A stretch of 40,100 nt of DNA. Source: Alphaproteobacteria bacterium (GTDB lineage Bacteria > Pseudomonadota > Alphaproteobacteria > SMXQ01). This document shows, piece by piece, positions 6,744-16,889 of this stretch (the stretch's first letter is position 1; the number at the start of each line of letters is the position of its first letter). The notes beneath the pieces are model-generated. The model was not told the DNA's origin. It searched no databases and worked only from the letters and a program-made list of their open reading frames with translations. The position numbers and the translations under genes are program-made. The stretch spans positions 1 through 40,100 of the forward strand of contig JAURLI010000068.1 in assembly GCA_030831315.1 (NCBI GenBank). Reading direction: 5' to 3'.

Positions 6744-7652
6744 ATGGCCAACAGCGTTTCCAGCCTCCCCGTCCTGTCCCCGGAAGGGAACCTGTCGCGG
6801 TATCTCCAGGAGATCCGCAAGTTCCCAATGCTGGAAAAGGAGGAGGAATACATCCTCGCCAAGCGCTGGCGCGAACACGGCGACAGTGAAGCCGCGCACC
6901 GGCTGGTCACCAGCCACCTGCGACTGGTCGCCAAGATCGCCATGGGCTATCGGGGTTATGGACTGCCGCTCGGCGAACTGATCTCCGAGGGCAACGTCGG
7001 CATGATGCAGGCGGTCAAGCGTTTCGACCCGGAACGTGGCTTCCGTCTCGCCACCTATGCGATGTGGTGGATCCGCGCCTCGATCCAGGAATACATCCTG
7101 CATTCGTGGTCGCTGGTGAAGATCGGCACGACGGCCGCCCAGAAGAAGCTGTTCTTCAACCTGCGCAAGCTGAAGGGACAGATGAAGGCGATCGAGGAAG
7201 GCGACTTGCCGTCCGAAAAGGTCGCGTTGATCGCCCAGCGTCTCGATGTCAGCGAAGACGACGTCATCACCATGAACCGCCGCCTCGCGGCGAAAGACCA
7301 TTCCCTGAACGCGCCGATCAAGACCGATGCCGACGGCGGCGAATGGCAGGACTGGCTGGTGGACGATACCGACAGCCAGGAAACCGTCATGGGGGAACGG
7401 GAAGAATACCAGCAGCGCCACGAGCTTCTGGCCAGCGCCATGCGCAGCCTGACCGATCGCGAACGTCACATCCTGACCGAGCGCCGCCTGAAGGACGAGC
7501 CGACGACGCTCGAAGACCTGAGCCAGCGCTACGGCATCTCGCGCGAGCGCGTGCGCCAGATCGAGGTACGGGCGTTCGAGAAACTCCAGAAGGCGATGAA
7601 AAGCGCAGTGGTCGAAGGCGAAGTCCTGGCCCGCACGGCCGCAGGGTCCTAG
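6744..7652 (+). CDS. rpoH: RNA polymerase heat-shock sigma factor RpoH (sigma-32)
   Basis: 302 residues. Region 2 is intact (HLRLVAKIAMGYRGYGLPLG, then GFRLATYAMWWIRASIQEYI), as is region 4.2 with its helix-turn-helix (TLEDLSQRYGISRERVRQIE, about 256-275). The RpoH box QKKLFFNLR at 133-141 separates heat-shock sigma factors from RpoD and is present. Sigma-32 directs core RNA polymerase to chaperone and protease promoters, and FtsH, also encoded in this window, degrades it in enterobacteria. I choose the ATG at 6744, because an upstream ATG at 6690 would coincide with the predicted transcription start. The stop codon shares the palindrome CTAG (7649-7652) with the stop of the convergent gene. 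Many alphaproteobacteria carry more than one rpoH; the window cannot tell which copy this is. Confidence 0.95.
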   Translation: MANSVSSLPVLSPEGNLSRYLQEIRKFPMLEKEEEYILAKRWREHGDSEAAHRLVTSHLRLVAKIAMGYRGYGLPLGELISEGNVGMMQAVKRFDPERGFRLATYAMWWIRASIQEYILHSWSLVKIGTTAAQKKLFFNLRKLKGQMKAIEEGDLPSEKVALIAQRLDVSEDDVITMNRRLAAKDHSLNAPIKTDADGGEWQDWLVDDTDSQETVMGEREEYQQRHELLASAMRSLTDRERHILTERRLKDEPTTLEDLSQRYGISRERVRQIEVRAFEKLQKAMKSAVVEGEVLARTAAGS

Positions 7653-8128
7653 CTGGGCAGCGACCCGGCGCGATTAACCCCGTCACCCCATTCCTTGATG
7701 AGGCGCCTGCGCTCCGCGTCGAGCTTGCGGATGCGCCGTGCCGCCGTAAGCTCCATGAGAAATCCCGCAACCGAAGGCATGCCGAGGTAGATGATCCAGC
7801 CGACGGCAGCCGCGGCATAGATCACCAGCCAAGCATAAACGTCGGTGAGAATGCGCATGGCCTCTATCAAGTTATGGTTTTTCGACCAGAGCGTGACGAG
7901 GAACGGCAGGGTCCCCGCTAAATTGAGGAAGCCGACCGAACGGGCCGCATATTTGCGCGGGTGCGCGTCAACGATGAAGGCGACGAGGGTCGGCAACAGG
8001 CCCAATGTGAGAACCAGCATCGTCGGCAGGGCGAATACCATGCCCCCGATGAAGGCGCCGAAGAAAATGAACTGCGCCAGACTGCTCCCCGCGCTGGTCG
8101 GCCTGCCCTTGTTCTGGATCGTGCTCAT
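7649..8128 (-). CDS. Polytopic membrane protein, unknown function
   Basis: 159 residues. Hydrophobic helices lie at about 18-36, 38-56, 64-82 and 92-116, followed by a basic, charged C-terminal tail (AARRIRKLDAERRRLIKEWG) that would be cytoplasmic by the positive-inside rule. I do not recognise the family. It lies 12 bases downstream of the pseudokinase gene on the same strand, so the two are probably co-transcribed and may work together at the inner membrane. Its stop overlaps the rpoH stop. Confidence 0.75.
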   Translation of the reverse strand: MSTIQNKGRPTSAGSSLAQFIFFGAFIGGMVFALPTMLVLTLGLLPTLVAFIVDAHPRKYAARSVGFLNLAGTLPFLVTLWSKNHNLIEAMRILTDVYAWLVIYAAAAVGWIIYLGMPSVAGFLMELTAARRIRKLDAERRRLIKEWGDGVNRAGSLPS

Positions 8129-8140
8129 AACCGTTTCCCT

Positions 8141-10171
8141 TTACCAGATCAGCACGGCGCTGATGGCGATCGCGAGAACGCCAAGAAGGCTCGACAGCCC
8201 CGCCGCGATCTGGTGACCGTATTCCTGCACCCGCCTGGGATCGTTGTAGCCCATGCTTTTGAGGAACGAGACCTCGGCGCTGAGCCGCGCGTATTCCGCG
8301 ATCGCTTCCGAGTAGCCCCTGCGGTCACGCTGCCGGGCATCGCCGTTGGCGAGATACATGTAAAGCGCCGCGATATCACCACGGTCCAGCAGGCCGGGAA
8401 GTTCCGCCGCTACCTTTTCCCGCCACATCTGGTGGTGGAAGCTCTCGATCGCCGGCGCCAGGTACTGGCCGAGCCACCGCGCCACCCCGGGGAAGCTGCG
8501 CCCGCCGGTCTGCGCCTGAAGCGTCGCCAGCACGCCGAGCATGCCGAGGGCTGCGCGCTCCGGATCATTCTGGTCGCTCGCCATCAGCAGCAGGGGCTGC
8601 AAATCGACGCGCACCTGCGAACCGATGAACGCGGCAAGATGGCGATCGAACGGCGGACCCTGCTTGCTGCGCGACGATGCCCTTTCGAGCGCCGGCAGAA
8701 GATCGACCACCTGCATCACCTTCTGATCGATGACGAGCGGGCTGCGGCAATACTGGTAGGGATTGAGGTCGTAAAGGCAGCGCTCTATCCCGAAGCCCAT
8801 CGCCTGATTCTTGAGAACCCTCATCTCGTTGGCAAGAATCCGCGGCAGGGACGGCTTGACCTGGTCGGGTGTCGCCATGGTGCGGTGGCGAAAACCGGGC
8901 AAATCTTCAAGTATGATCTCGGCAACGGTACGGGTCTTGTCGGCATCGGTAAAACTGGTGGCCAGCAGGGCCCCGATACTATCGATATGACTGCCTAGTC
9001 CGCGCAGACGGATCGGCGCCCGGCTGTCCAGCGCCATGCCAAGGCGTGAAACAAAGGGCGCGGAGCCATTGCCCGATCCGCTTTCCCCCTCGCTCTGCTC
9101 GAGCGCGTTCAAGATGGCGTCGCCGAGACCATCATCGCCCAGGCTGCGCCGTGCCCAGCCCAGGACCTCATGGCCTTTTTCCTCGAAGCGAACGCTCTCC
9201 CAGTTTTCCGCAAGCCATTGCGCCAGCGGCCGCGGGTTGTAGAAGGTCTTGCCGCCGATGGACAAACCCCGCTGCGCGCGGTCGGGCGTGCTGTTGTGCA
9301 GGCTCTTGAGGCGGCGCTCCAAAAGCCAGGCCCTGAGGTCCTCAAGGTTCCATCGCAAATCGGCACGGTCTTCCAGCATGCCCCGCAGGGGCTCACGCAG
9401 AAGAGCCGGCAGCCTGTTCTGGCCGCAGAGAGTGAGAAAGGATCCGCGCTCGAGTTTTTCGCGCAGAAGCGTCGCGTCGTCCCTTCCCGCAGCCGGGTCC
9501 TTGCCGATGATGAGAGAGAGAATGGTGACGCCGAGGGCGTAAATATCATCGGACGGCAAGCCTGCGCCGCGACCGGCGGGATGCGCCTGCAATAGCGGAA
9601 TGGTGCAGAAAGCCCCCGGCTGGTGGAAATGTCCGGGCGCGGAAGCAATCTCGCCCATAACAACCGGCGCCTTCGGATCGCGCGCCCGGAAAAGGTTGGT
9701 CGGACGAATGCCGCCGTGGGTCGTCTCGATGCCGGCCAGTTCGTCGAGCGTCGAAACGATGGGGGTGACGACATAATTCACGATGTCGAGTTCGGGCATC
9801 GGATCGAATGGCGCGGCCAGGGACGGGACAAGACGCGGGCCAGGAGGCCGTTCATAGATGAGAACAAGGCGATGGGACGCCGATTCCGGCCAAAGGACGA
9901 ACCCATGATCGAGCAGCCGCAAGACACCCCTGGCAGGGAAGCCCTTCAGGTATTCCATCACGGCCGGGCGCGGCGGCAGGTCCGGGTCGCAAACGAGTGC
10001 GATGATGCCGTGGTCAGAATTCAGACGGTCGCGGGCCGCATGCGCAGGCGCGCGCGACGTGCCGATCTTGTCGCCAAGCTCGTCCGCCGCGATCTCGAAA
10101 CGCCCGTTCAGCAGAATCGTCGGAGCATCGGCTCCCACGAGCCCGGCCGCGACCGCGCGGGAAGACGCCAT
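8141..10171 (-). CDS. Membrane-anchored pseudokinase-like protein
   Basis: 676 residues from the ATG at 10171, which has GAGGA five bases upstream. Residues about 15-290 follow a Ser/Thr kinase fold: GVLRLLDHG and VLIYERPPGPRLV match the N-lobe/hinge, and HGGIRPTN (152-159) sits where HRDLKPxN belongs. PSDDIYALGVTILSLIIGKDP (206 onward) matches the helix F segment. The catalytic Asp is Gly, the DFG position reads MGEI, and no beta-3 lysine is evident, so it should not phosphorylate in the normal way. Residues 300-650 are a helical region of unknown role. One transmembrane helix at about 655-674 ends the protein, so the kinase-like part is cytoplasmic and tail-anchored. It follows purA on the same strand. 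A role in signalling by binding partners or nucleotides is inference. Confidence 0.75.
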   Translation of the reverse strand: MASSRAVAAGLVGADAPTILLNGRFEIAADELGDKIGTSRAPAHAARDRLNSDHGIIALVCDPDLPPRPAVMEYLKGFPARGVLRLLDHGFVLWPESASHRLVLIYERPPGPRLVPSLAAPFDPMPELDIVNYVVTPIVSTLDELAGIETTHGGIRPTNLFRARDPKAPVVMGEIASAPGHFHQPGAFCTIPLLQAHPAGRGAGLPSDDIYALGVTILSLIIGKDPAAGRDDATLLREKLERGSFLTLCGQNRLPALLREPLRGMLEDRADLRWNLEDLRAWLLERRLKSLHNSTPDRAQRGLSIGGKTFYNPRPLAQWLAENWESVRFEEKGHEVLGWARRSLGDDGLGDAILNALEQSEGESGSGNGSAPFVSRLGMALDSRAPIRLRGLGSHIDSIGALLATSFTDADKTRTVAEIILEDLPGFRHRTMATPDQVKPSLPRILANEMRVLKNQAMGFGIERCLYDLNPYQYCRSPLVIDQKVMQVVDLLPALERASSRSKQGPPFDRHLAAFIGSQVRVDLQPLLLMASDQNDPERAALGMLGVLATLQAQTGGRSFPGVARWLGQYLAPAIESFHHQMWREKVAAELPGLLDRGDIAALYMYLANGDARQRDRRGYSEAIAEYARLSAEVSFLKSMGYNDPRRVQEYGHQIAAGLSSLLGVLAIAISAVLIW

Positions 10172-10296
10172 GGTAGTCCTCGCCCAAATCGTAAACTTGC
10201 TGGTCCGATTGTCGGTCCAAAAGACGAATGGAAGGTTAACCGCACCCCCGTCAGGGGGCACGAAAACCCAGCATTTTAGCGATTTTTCGGGTTTAC

Positions 10297-11589
<1,293 letters not shown>

Positions 11590-11609
11590 AATATTCCCCT
11601 GTGCTTTTC

Positions 11610-12773
11610 CTAGGCTTTTGCGACGGCGACGGCTTTGCCGCCCTTGCAGACATGAGTGCAACCGAGACGCTGCGCCTCGGCGGCGGCATCCTTGACCTGA
11701 TCGAGGGCCGCGACGGTGATCCAGCCTTCGCCCTGCAGGCGGGCGATGGCTGCGCGACCTTCGTCGAGCGGCACGAACACGCGATCGGGCATGCGCGCTT
11801 CAGGCAGCGCCCGGAGGACCGTGTCCATGAACAGTGTAAAGCCGGTCGCAGGTTCGGCGCCGTTGGGACGACCCGCACCACCTGCGAGATAGCGGCCGCC
11901 GCGGCCGAGCTCGCCGCGCGCACCCACGGCGAACAATACGAAGCTGACGCCCGTGTGATATTCGAAGCCGCGGTTTTCCACCGGGTCGATGGTCAGCCGG
12001 ATACCGGGATTGATCTCGCGCAGAAGTGCCACGACCTCGGCCAGCTGGTTGCAGGCGGCAGCCGCCTCGGCCGGCAATTTGAGGCCGGCGAGCGCCTTGA
12101 GCGCGCCATCGGCCGGACCGCCGAGCTTGAGAATTTGCGTCAACAGATCCGATGCGCCGTTGCCGAGCGCGGCGATGGCACCTGCATCCTTGCGATCAAG
12201 CGCGGCACGGACCTTGCGCGCCTCGTCGTCGTTCAGCCCAAGCGCCCGCGTGATCGCAGGCACCAGGGTCGGCACGTTGAGATCGACCGAAAGGCCTTCG
12301 ACGCCGATGGCGGCCAGCGCCTCGTGGGCAAGCGCGATCACCTCGGCATCGGCGCGGGCGCCGGCGGCGCCAATCAGTTCGACGCCGGCCTGGCCGACCT
12401 GGCGTTCGGGGCGCAACTGGCTGCCCGTCACCTGAAGAACCTGGCCGGAATAGCAAAGCCTGAGAGGACGCGCCTCATGGGAAAGCCGGGTGGTGGCGAT
12501 GCGCGCCACCTGCAACGTCATGTCGGCACGCACGGCAAGCATCGCATGGCTCGCCGGGTCCATCAGCCGGAAGGTCTGGCTGTTCATGGCGGCGCCGGTA
12601 CCGCCCAGCAGGTTCTGCTCGAATTCCACCAGCGGCGGCTTGACCTGGGCATAGCCATGGGCGCGGAAGACCCCGAGCAGGCGGTTGACGGTCGCCGTCT
12701 CGAAGGCCGCCTCGGGCGGCAGGATGTCGTTCATCCCCGGGGGGAGAAGTCCTGATCCGATCACGTCGTTCAT
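11610..12773 (-). CDS. hisZ: ATP phosphoribosyltransferase regulatory subunit HisZ
   Basis: 387 residues. It is a HisRS-like paralogue without the anticodon-binding domain: [15 protein letters not shown] at the start, [11 protein letters not shown], the motif-2-like [20 protein letters not shown], then [14 protein letters not shown] and the class II motif 3 region [10 protein letters not shown] near residues 300-310. HisZ partners the short form of HisG to make the first enzyme of histidine synthesis responsive to histidine. A true HisS is excluded by the length and by the position upstream of purA. hisG is not in the window. The start chosen is the ATG at 12773; a GTG at 12815 is possible but has no ribosome binding site. 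Confidence 0.9.
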   Translation of the reverse strand: MNDVIGSGLLPPGMNDILPPEAAFETATVNRLLGVFRAHGYAQVKPPLVEFEQNLLGGTGAAMNSQTFRLMDPASHAMLAVRADMTLQVARIATTRLSHEARPLRLCYSGQVLQVTGSQLRPERQVGQAGVELIGAAGARADAEVIALAHEALAAIGVEGLSVDLNVPTLVPAITRALGLNDDEARKVRAALDRKDAGAIAALGNGASDLLTQILKLGGPADGALKALAGLKLPAEAAAACNQLAEVVALLREINPGIRLTIDPVENRGFEYHTGVSFVLFAVGARGELGRGGRYLAGGAGRPNGAEPATGFTLFMDTVLRALPEARMPDRVFVPLDEGRAAIARLQGEGWITVAALDQVKDAAAEAQRLGCTHVCKGGKAVAVAKA

Positions 12774-12866
12774 GGGCTTAAATGGTCTCTCGGCAGGCGC
12801 TGGGTCGGGGGGCACGCGAAATGCCCCGGCCCGCTTCTAACGCCTTTTGGCCATCGCGGCAATGGA

Positions 12867-13790
12867 TCAGCATGGCGCCCCGCAGCAAAGCCGGGTTTCC
12901 ACCACGATATGGGCCAGGGAGAGGTCGCTGAGCCGCTCCCGGTAGGTCTCGGCGGGGGGCGGCTCATGGGACACGACCACCAGCTCCGCCGCGTAGAGGG
13001 ACGGCCCCACGGACCACAGGTGCAGGTCGGCGACCTTGCTGTCGCCCACGGATTCGACCCGGTCGCGGATCGCCTCGCGCAGGTGCTCGGGCCCCTGCTG
13101 GTCGAGCAGCACGCCCCCGCTGCGCCGGATCAGACCCCAGGCCCACCACAGCACCACCCCGGCACCGACGATACCCATCGCCGGATCCAGCCAGACCGCG
13201 CCGAAATACTTGCCGACCAGCAGGGCGGCAACCGCCAGCACGGAGGTCAGCGCATCGGTCAGCACATGATAGAGGGCGCTGCTCAGGTTGTGATCGCCGT
13301 GATGATCGTGTTCGTGGCCTTCCTCGTGATCGTGGGCATCGCGCAACAGCAGGATCGAGACGCCATTGACGACGAGCCCGATGACGGCGACGAGGATCGC
13401 TAGATCGAAACGGATCGGCACCGGCGTAATCAGCCGGGCGATACTTTCATAGAGCATCACCAGAGCAAAAATGCCGAGCAGGAACGCACTCGAATACCCG
13501 CCGAGCGCATTGAGCTTGCCCGAACCGAAGGCAAGGCGCGGATCACCGGCAAGGCGTCGCGTATAGATGTAGACCAGCACGCAGATGCCGAGCGCCACCG
13601 CGTGGGACGCCATGTGGATGCCGTCGGCCAGCAGCGCCATGGAGCCGAAGGCAATGCCCGCCGCAACCTCGGCGACCATGGTCACGAGGGTCAGGCAGAC
13701 GACGACGAGGGTGCGCGTCTCCGCCGGGCGGCGGCGATCCATTCCGAAGGAATGGTCGTGCTGGTGGGCGCTGAGATCGACACGATGCAT
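12867..13790 (-). CDS. dmeF: CDF-family divalent cation exporter, DmeF-like
   Basis: 307 residues with six predicted membrane helices. CDF hallmarks are present: DGIHMASH in helix 2 (Asp56, His59, His63), HVLTDALTS in helix 5 (His175, Asp179), and a His-rich cytoplasmic loop (HDHEEGHEHDHHGDH, about 153-167). The His-rich start MHRVDLSAHQHDHSFG and the histidine inside helix 2 fit the DmeF subfamily, which exports Co2+ and Ni2+. The last six residues, CCGAPC, add three cysteines. AGGAG lies six bases before the ATG. The gene is inserted between serA and hisZ, and the regulator usually paired with dmeF (DmeR/RcnR type) is absent. Substrate choice is inferred from the subfamily. Confidence 0.85.
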   Translation of the reverse strand: MHRVDLSAHQHDHSFGMDRRRPAETRTLVVVCLTLVTMVAEVAAGIAFGSMALLADGIHMASHAVALGICVLVYIYTRRLAGDPRLAFGSGKLNALGGYSSAFLLGIFALVMLYESIARLITPVPIRFDLAILVAVIGLVVNGVSILLLRDAHDHEEGHEHDHHGDHNLSSALYHVLTDALTSVLAVAALLVGKYFGAVWLDPAMGIVGAGVVLWWAWGLIRRSGGVLLDQQGPEHLREAIRDRVESVGDSKVADLHLWSVGPSLYAAELVVVSHEPPPAETYRERLSDLSLAHIVVETRLCCGAPC

Positions 13791-13891
13791 CGGGCTCTCC
13801 TGCGGGCGCAAGGGGGCGCTGGGGGCGAACCGGCGCCGGAGCGCCGATTCTAACCCGTCAGGAACGAGAAGGCCATGCCGTCCCGCATGCC

Positions 13892-15469
13892 TCAGAAATC
13901 GAGGGCTTCAGCCTGCACCACGTGCGGCAGGGCGCGGACCTTGGCCAAGGTGGCCTCGTCGATGGCCTGGTCGGTATTGACCAGCGCCACGGCGTCCCCG
14001 CCCGCCTTGATCCGGCCGAGGCCGAAAGTGGCGATATTGACGCCCGCCGTGCCCAGTGCCTGGCCCAGCGAACCGATGAAGCCGGGCTTGTCCTGGTTGG
14101 TGACGAACAGCATGTGCTGGCCGATTTCGGCCTCGAGCGGGATGCCGTTGACCTCGACCACACGCGGCTTGGAACCGCCGAACAGCGTGCCCGAAACCGA
14201 CTTCTTGTCGCCCTTGCACTCGACGGTGACGCGGATCAGCGTCTGGTAGTCGCCGCCGCGCTCGTGGGTCGCTTCGGTCACGTCGATGTCGCGGGTACGC
14301 GCGATCACCGGGGCATTGACCATGTTGACCGTGTCCATCAGCGGCGACAGCAGGCCCTTGAGCACGATGGCCGTCAGCGGCCGGGTGTTGAGTTCCGCCA
14401 CATGGCCGTCATAGTCGATGGTGACCTTGTCGAAACCGTTACGCGCCAGCTGTCCCGCGAAGCCGCCCAGCTCTTCGGCGAGCTTCATGTAGGGCTTCAG
14501 CTTGGGTGCGTCTTCCGCCGAAACGGACGGCATGTTGAGTGCGTTGACCACGGCGCCGGTCATCAGGAAGTCCGACATCTGCTCGGCCACCTGAAGGGCG
14601 ACGTTCTCCTGCGCTTCGGTCGTGGACGCGCCGAGGTGCGGCGTGCAGACCACGTTGTCCATGCCGAAATACGGGCTTTCCTTGGCCGGCTCCTTGGGGA
14701 ACACGTCGAAAGCGGCGCCGGCAACCTTGCCGGACTTGAGCGCTTCGACCATGTCGGCCTCGACCACCAGTTCGCCGCGGGCGCAATTGATGATGCGCAC
14801 GCCGTCCTTCATCTTCTTGATGGCAGCGGCGCTGATGATGTTGCGCGTCGAATCGGTAAGCGGCGTGTGCAGGGTAATGAAGTCGGCGCGCGCAAACAGG
14901 TCGTCCAGTTCGACCTTTTCGACGCCGAGATCCTTGGCGCGTTCAGGCGTCAGGTACGGATCAAAGGCGATGACCTTCATCTTGAGGCCGAGCGCGCGGT
15001 CGGCGACGATCGAACCGATGTTGCCGCAGCCGACGACACCGAGCGTCTTGGCCGCCAGTTCCACGCCCATGAAGCGGTTCTTTTCCCACTTCCCGGCATG
15101 GGTCGAGGCATTGGCCGCGGGGATGTCGCGGGCCAGCGAGAACGTCATGGCGATGGCGTGTTCGGCGGTGGTGATCGAATTGCCGAACGGCGTGTTCATG
15201 ACGATGACGCCGCTCGCGGTCGCCGCCTCGGTGTCGATGTTGTCGACACCGATACCGGCGCGGCCGATGACCTTCAGGTTGGTCGCCTTGGCAAGAACGT
15301 CCTTGGTCACCTTGGTGGCGGAACGCACGGCGAGGCCGTCGTAATTGCCGATGCAGGCAAGCAACTCGTCGGCCTTCATGCCGGGCTTGAAATCGACTTC
15401 GACGCCGCGATCCTTGAAGATCTGCACGGCGGCGGGCGACAGTTCGTCGGAGATGAGAACCTTGGGCAT
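13892..15469 (-). CDS. serA: D-3-phosphoglycerate dehydrogenase
   Basis: 525 residues, the long form of SerA. It oxidises 3-phosphoglycerate to 3-phosphohydroxypyruvate, the entry to serine synthesis. The Rossmann motif VVGCGNIGS is at 145-153. The catalytic triad of 2-hydroxyacid dehydrogenases is present: Arg231 in NCARGELV, Glu260 in FPKEPAK and His278 in CTPHLG. An intervening ASB domain (about 305-445) and a C-terminal ACT domain (about 450-525, MLFVTNQDKPGFIGSLGQAL) give possible allosteric control by serine. It lies 36 bases after serC and is probably read from the serC promoter. Confidence 0.97.
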   Translation of the reverse strand: MPKVLISDELSPAAVQIFKDRGVEVDFKPGMKADELLACIGNYDGLAVRSATKVTKDVLAKATNLKVIGRAGIGVDNIDTEAATASGVIVMNTPFGNSITTAEHAIAMTFSLARDIPAANASTHAGKWEKNRFMGVELAAKTLGVVGCGNIGSIVADRALGLKMKVIAFDPYLTPERAKDLGVEKVELDDLFARADFITLHTPLTDSTRNIISAAAIKKMKDGVRIINCARGELVVEADMVEALKSGKVAGAAFDVFPKEPAKESPYFGMDNVVCTPHLGASTTEAQENVALQVAEQMSDFLMTGAVVNALNMPSVSAEDAPKLKPYMKLAEELGGFAGQLARNGFDKVTIDYDGHVAELNTRPLTAIVLKGLLSPLMDTVNMVNAPVIARTRDIDVTEATHERGGDYQTLIRVTVECKGDKKSVSGTLFGGSKPRVVEVNGIPLEAEIGQHMLFVTNQDKPGFIGSLGQALGTAGVNIATFGLGRIKAGGDAVALVNTDQAIDEATLAKVRALPHVVQAEALDF

Positions 15470-15505
15470 TGGTCTGTCCTTAGAAAGAGAAATGAGTGGA
15501 GGCGC

Positions 15506-16663
15506 TCAGGCGCCGAAATCCTTGGCGACGGTCTCCAGGGCCCAGTCGAGCCACGGGAACAGCGCCTCGAGATCCGAGGTTTCGATGGTCGCACCGGCCC
15601 ACACGCGCAGGCCCGGAGGGGCGTCGCGGTAGCCGTCGATATCGAAAGCGGCCTTTTCCTGCTCAAGCAGCTTGACCATCTGCTTGGGCACGGCGGCCTG
15701 CTTGTCCTCGGGCAACGCGGCGAACCACGGCGCGACGATCTTCAGACAGACGGAAGTGCAGGAACGCGCCTTCGCGTCGGCCACCAGGAAATCGACCCAG
15801 TCGGTCTTTTCCACCCACTTGGCAATGGCAGCGAGGTTGCCTTCCGAACGCGCGATCAGGGCCTTGAGGCCGCCGATCTCTTCGGCCCATTTGAGGCCAT
15901 CGATGGCGTCTTCCACACAGAGCATGGAGGGCGTGTTGATAGTTTCGCCCTTGAAGATTCCTTCGATCAGCTTGCCGCCCGACGTCATGCGGAAGATCTT
16001 CGGCATAGGCCAGGGGGGCGTGTAGCTGGTCAGCCGTTCGACCGCACGCGGTGAAAGGACGAGCATGCCGTGGGCGGCTTCGCCGCCCATGACCTTCTGC
16101 CAGGACCAGGTAACGACATCGAGCTTCTGCCACGGCAGGTCCATGGCGAAGACGGCAGAGGTGGCGTCGCAGAGCGTCAGGCCCTCGCGGTCGTCGCGGA
16201 TCCAGTCGGCGTTCGGAACGCGCGCGCCCGACGTCGTGCCGTTCCACGTGAACACGACATCGCGCGCGGGATCGGCCTTGGAGAAATCAGGAACCTCGCC
16301 GTAGCCCGCTTCGAACTTGCGAAGATCCTTGATCTTGAGTTGTTTTTCGATGTCCTGCACCCAGCCCGCGCCGAAGCTTTCCCAGGCGAAGGCATCGACC
16401 CCGCGGGGGCCGAGCAGCGACCACATCGCCATTTCGAAGGCGCCGGTGTCGGAGGCCGGAACAATGCCGATGCGCCAGTCCTTGGGGATGCCGAGGACGG
16501 CGCGCGAGCGGTCGATCACTTCGGCCAGACGCGCCTTGCCTTCGGCGGCGCGGTGCGACCTGCCGAGGCTTGCATTCTTCAGATTGTCGAGAGACCAGTT
16601 GGGACGCTTTGCACAGGGACCCGATGAAAAGCGCGGGTCGCGCGGCCGGACTTGCGGCTTCAT
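15506..16663 (-). CDS. serC: Phosphoserine aminotransferase
   Basis: 385 residues from the ATG at 16663, with AAGGAA seven bases upstream. It transaminates 3-phosphohydroxypyruvate with glutamate and also serves pyridoxal phosphate synthesis. The PLP lysine is Lys190 in [25 protein letters not shown] at 12-21 and the AAEGKARL stretch are typical of the alphaproteobacterial/archaeal-type SerC. An upstream ATG at 16747 would read through a structured leader and is rejected. First gene of the serC-serA unit, with its own promoter and leader RNA. Confidence 0.96.
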   Translation of the reverse strand: MKPQVRPRDPRFSSGPCAKRPNWSLDNLKNASLGRSHRAAEGKARLAEVIDRSRAVLGIPKDWRIGIVPASDTGAFEMAMWSLLGPRGVDAFAWESFGAGWVQDIEKQLKIKDLRKFEAGYGEVPDFSKADPARDVVFTWNGTTSGARVPNADWIRDDREGLTLCDATSAVFAMDLPWQKLDVVTWSWQKVMGGEAAHGMLVLSPRAVERLTSYTPPWPMPKIFRMTSGGKLIEGIFKGETINTPSMLCVEDAIDGLKWAEEIGGLKALIARSEGNLAAIAKWVEKTDWVDFLVADAKARSCTSVCLKIVAPWFAALPEDKQAAVPKQMVKLLEQEKAAFDIDGYRDAPPGLRVWAGATIETSDLEALFPWLDWALETVAKDFGA

Positions 16664-16713
16664 GTCGCTATTCCTTCCAGAATAGTTGCACCCCGTTGGG
16701 GGGGTGTGGCCCG
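16664..16713 (-). ncRNA. serC leader, candidate serC RNA motif (two hairpins)
   Basis: Two short hairpins occupy the serC leader. The first pairs CACCCC (minus strand, plus 16701-16706) with GGGGTG (16689-16694) over a 6-base loop. The second pairs CTATTC (16680-16685) with GAATAG (16668-16673) over TGGAAG and takes in the Shine-Dalgarno GGAAGGAA. A conserved element with this location, called the serC motif, has been described upstream of serC in alphaproteobacteria; matching it here is from memory of its location and form, not a covariance-model search. The second stem would limit ribosome access. Confidence 0.6.
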
Positions 16714-16719
16714 CCGCGG

Positions 16720-16747
16720 ATACTAGAGATATTTCCTTTCCCGTCAA
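16720..16747 (-). promoter_or_regulatory. Candidate sigma-70 promoter for serC-serA
   Basis: On the minus strand, TTGACG (16742-16747) is followed after 16 bases by TAGTAT (16720-16725). Transcription would begin near 16713, directly at the first leader hairpin, which supports both calls. Confidence 0.55.
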
Positions 16748-16889
16748 TTAATCCTGGCGAATAGCCGCCCCGACGTCCGTGCATGGCCGGACGGACGGCG
16801 TTATAAATCATATTTGTCAATGCGTTAATGCGGGTTTCCCGGTTCGCGGCGGCGCGTTAGATTGGCCTCGTAACGAACAGGGAGCACCC

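Noticed and set aside
10250-10290. CCCCC-TGAC-GGGGG hairpin after purA as a terminator
   Set aside because: A short stem without a following T-tract on the minus strand; too weak to call.
13922-16054. A 710-codon open frame on the plus strand opposite serA and serC
   Set aside because: It is the mirror of two complete, motif-rich enzymes in high-GC DNA; the translation is rich in Arg, His, Gly and Asp and has no domain or ribosome site.
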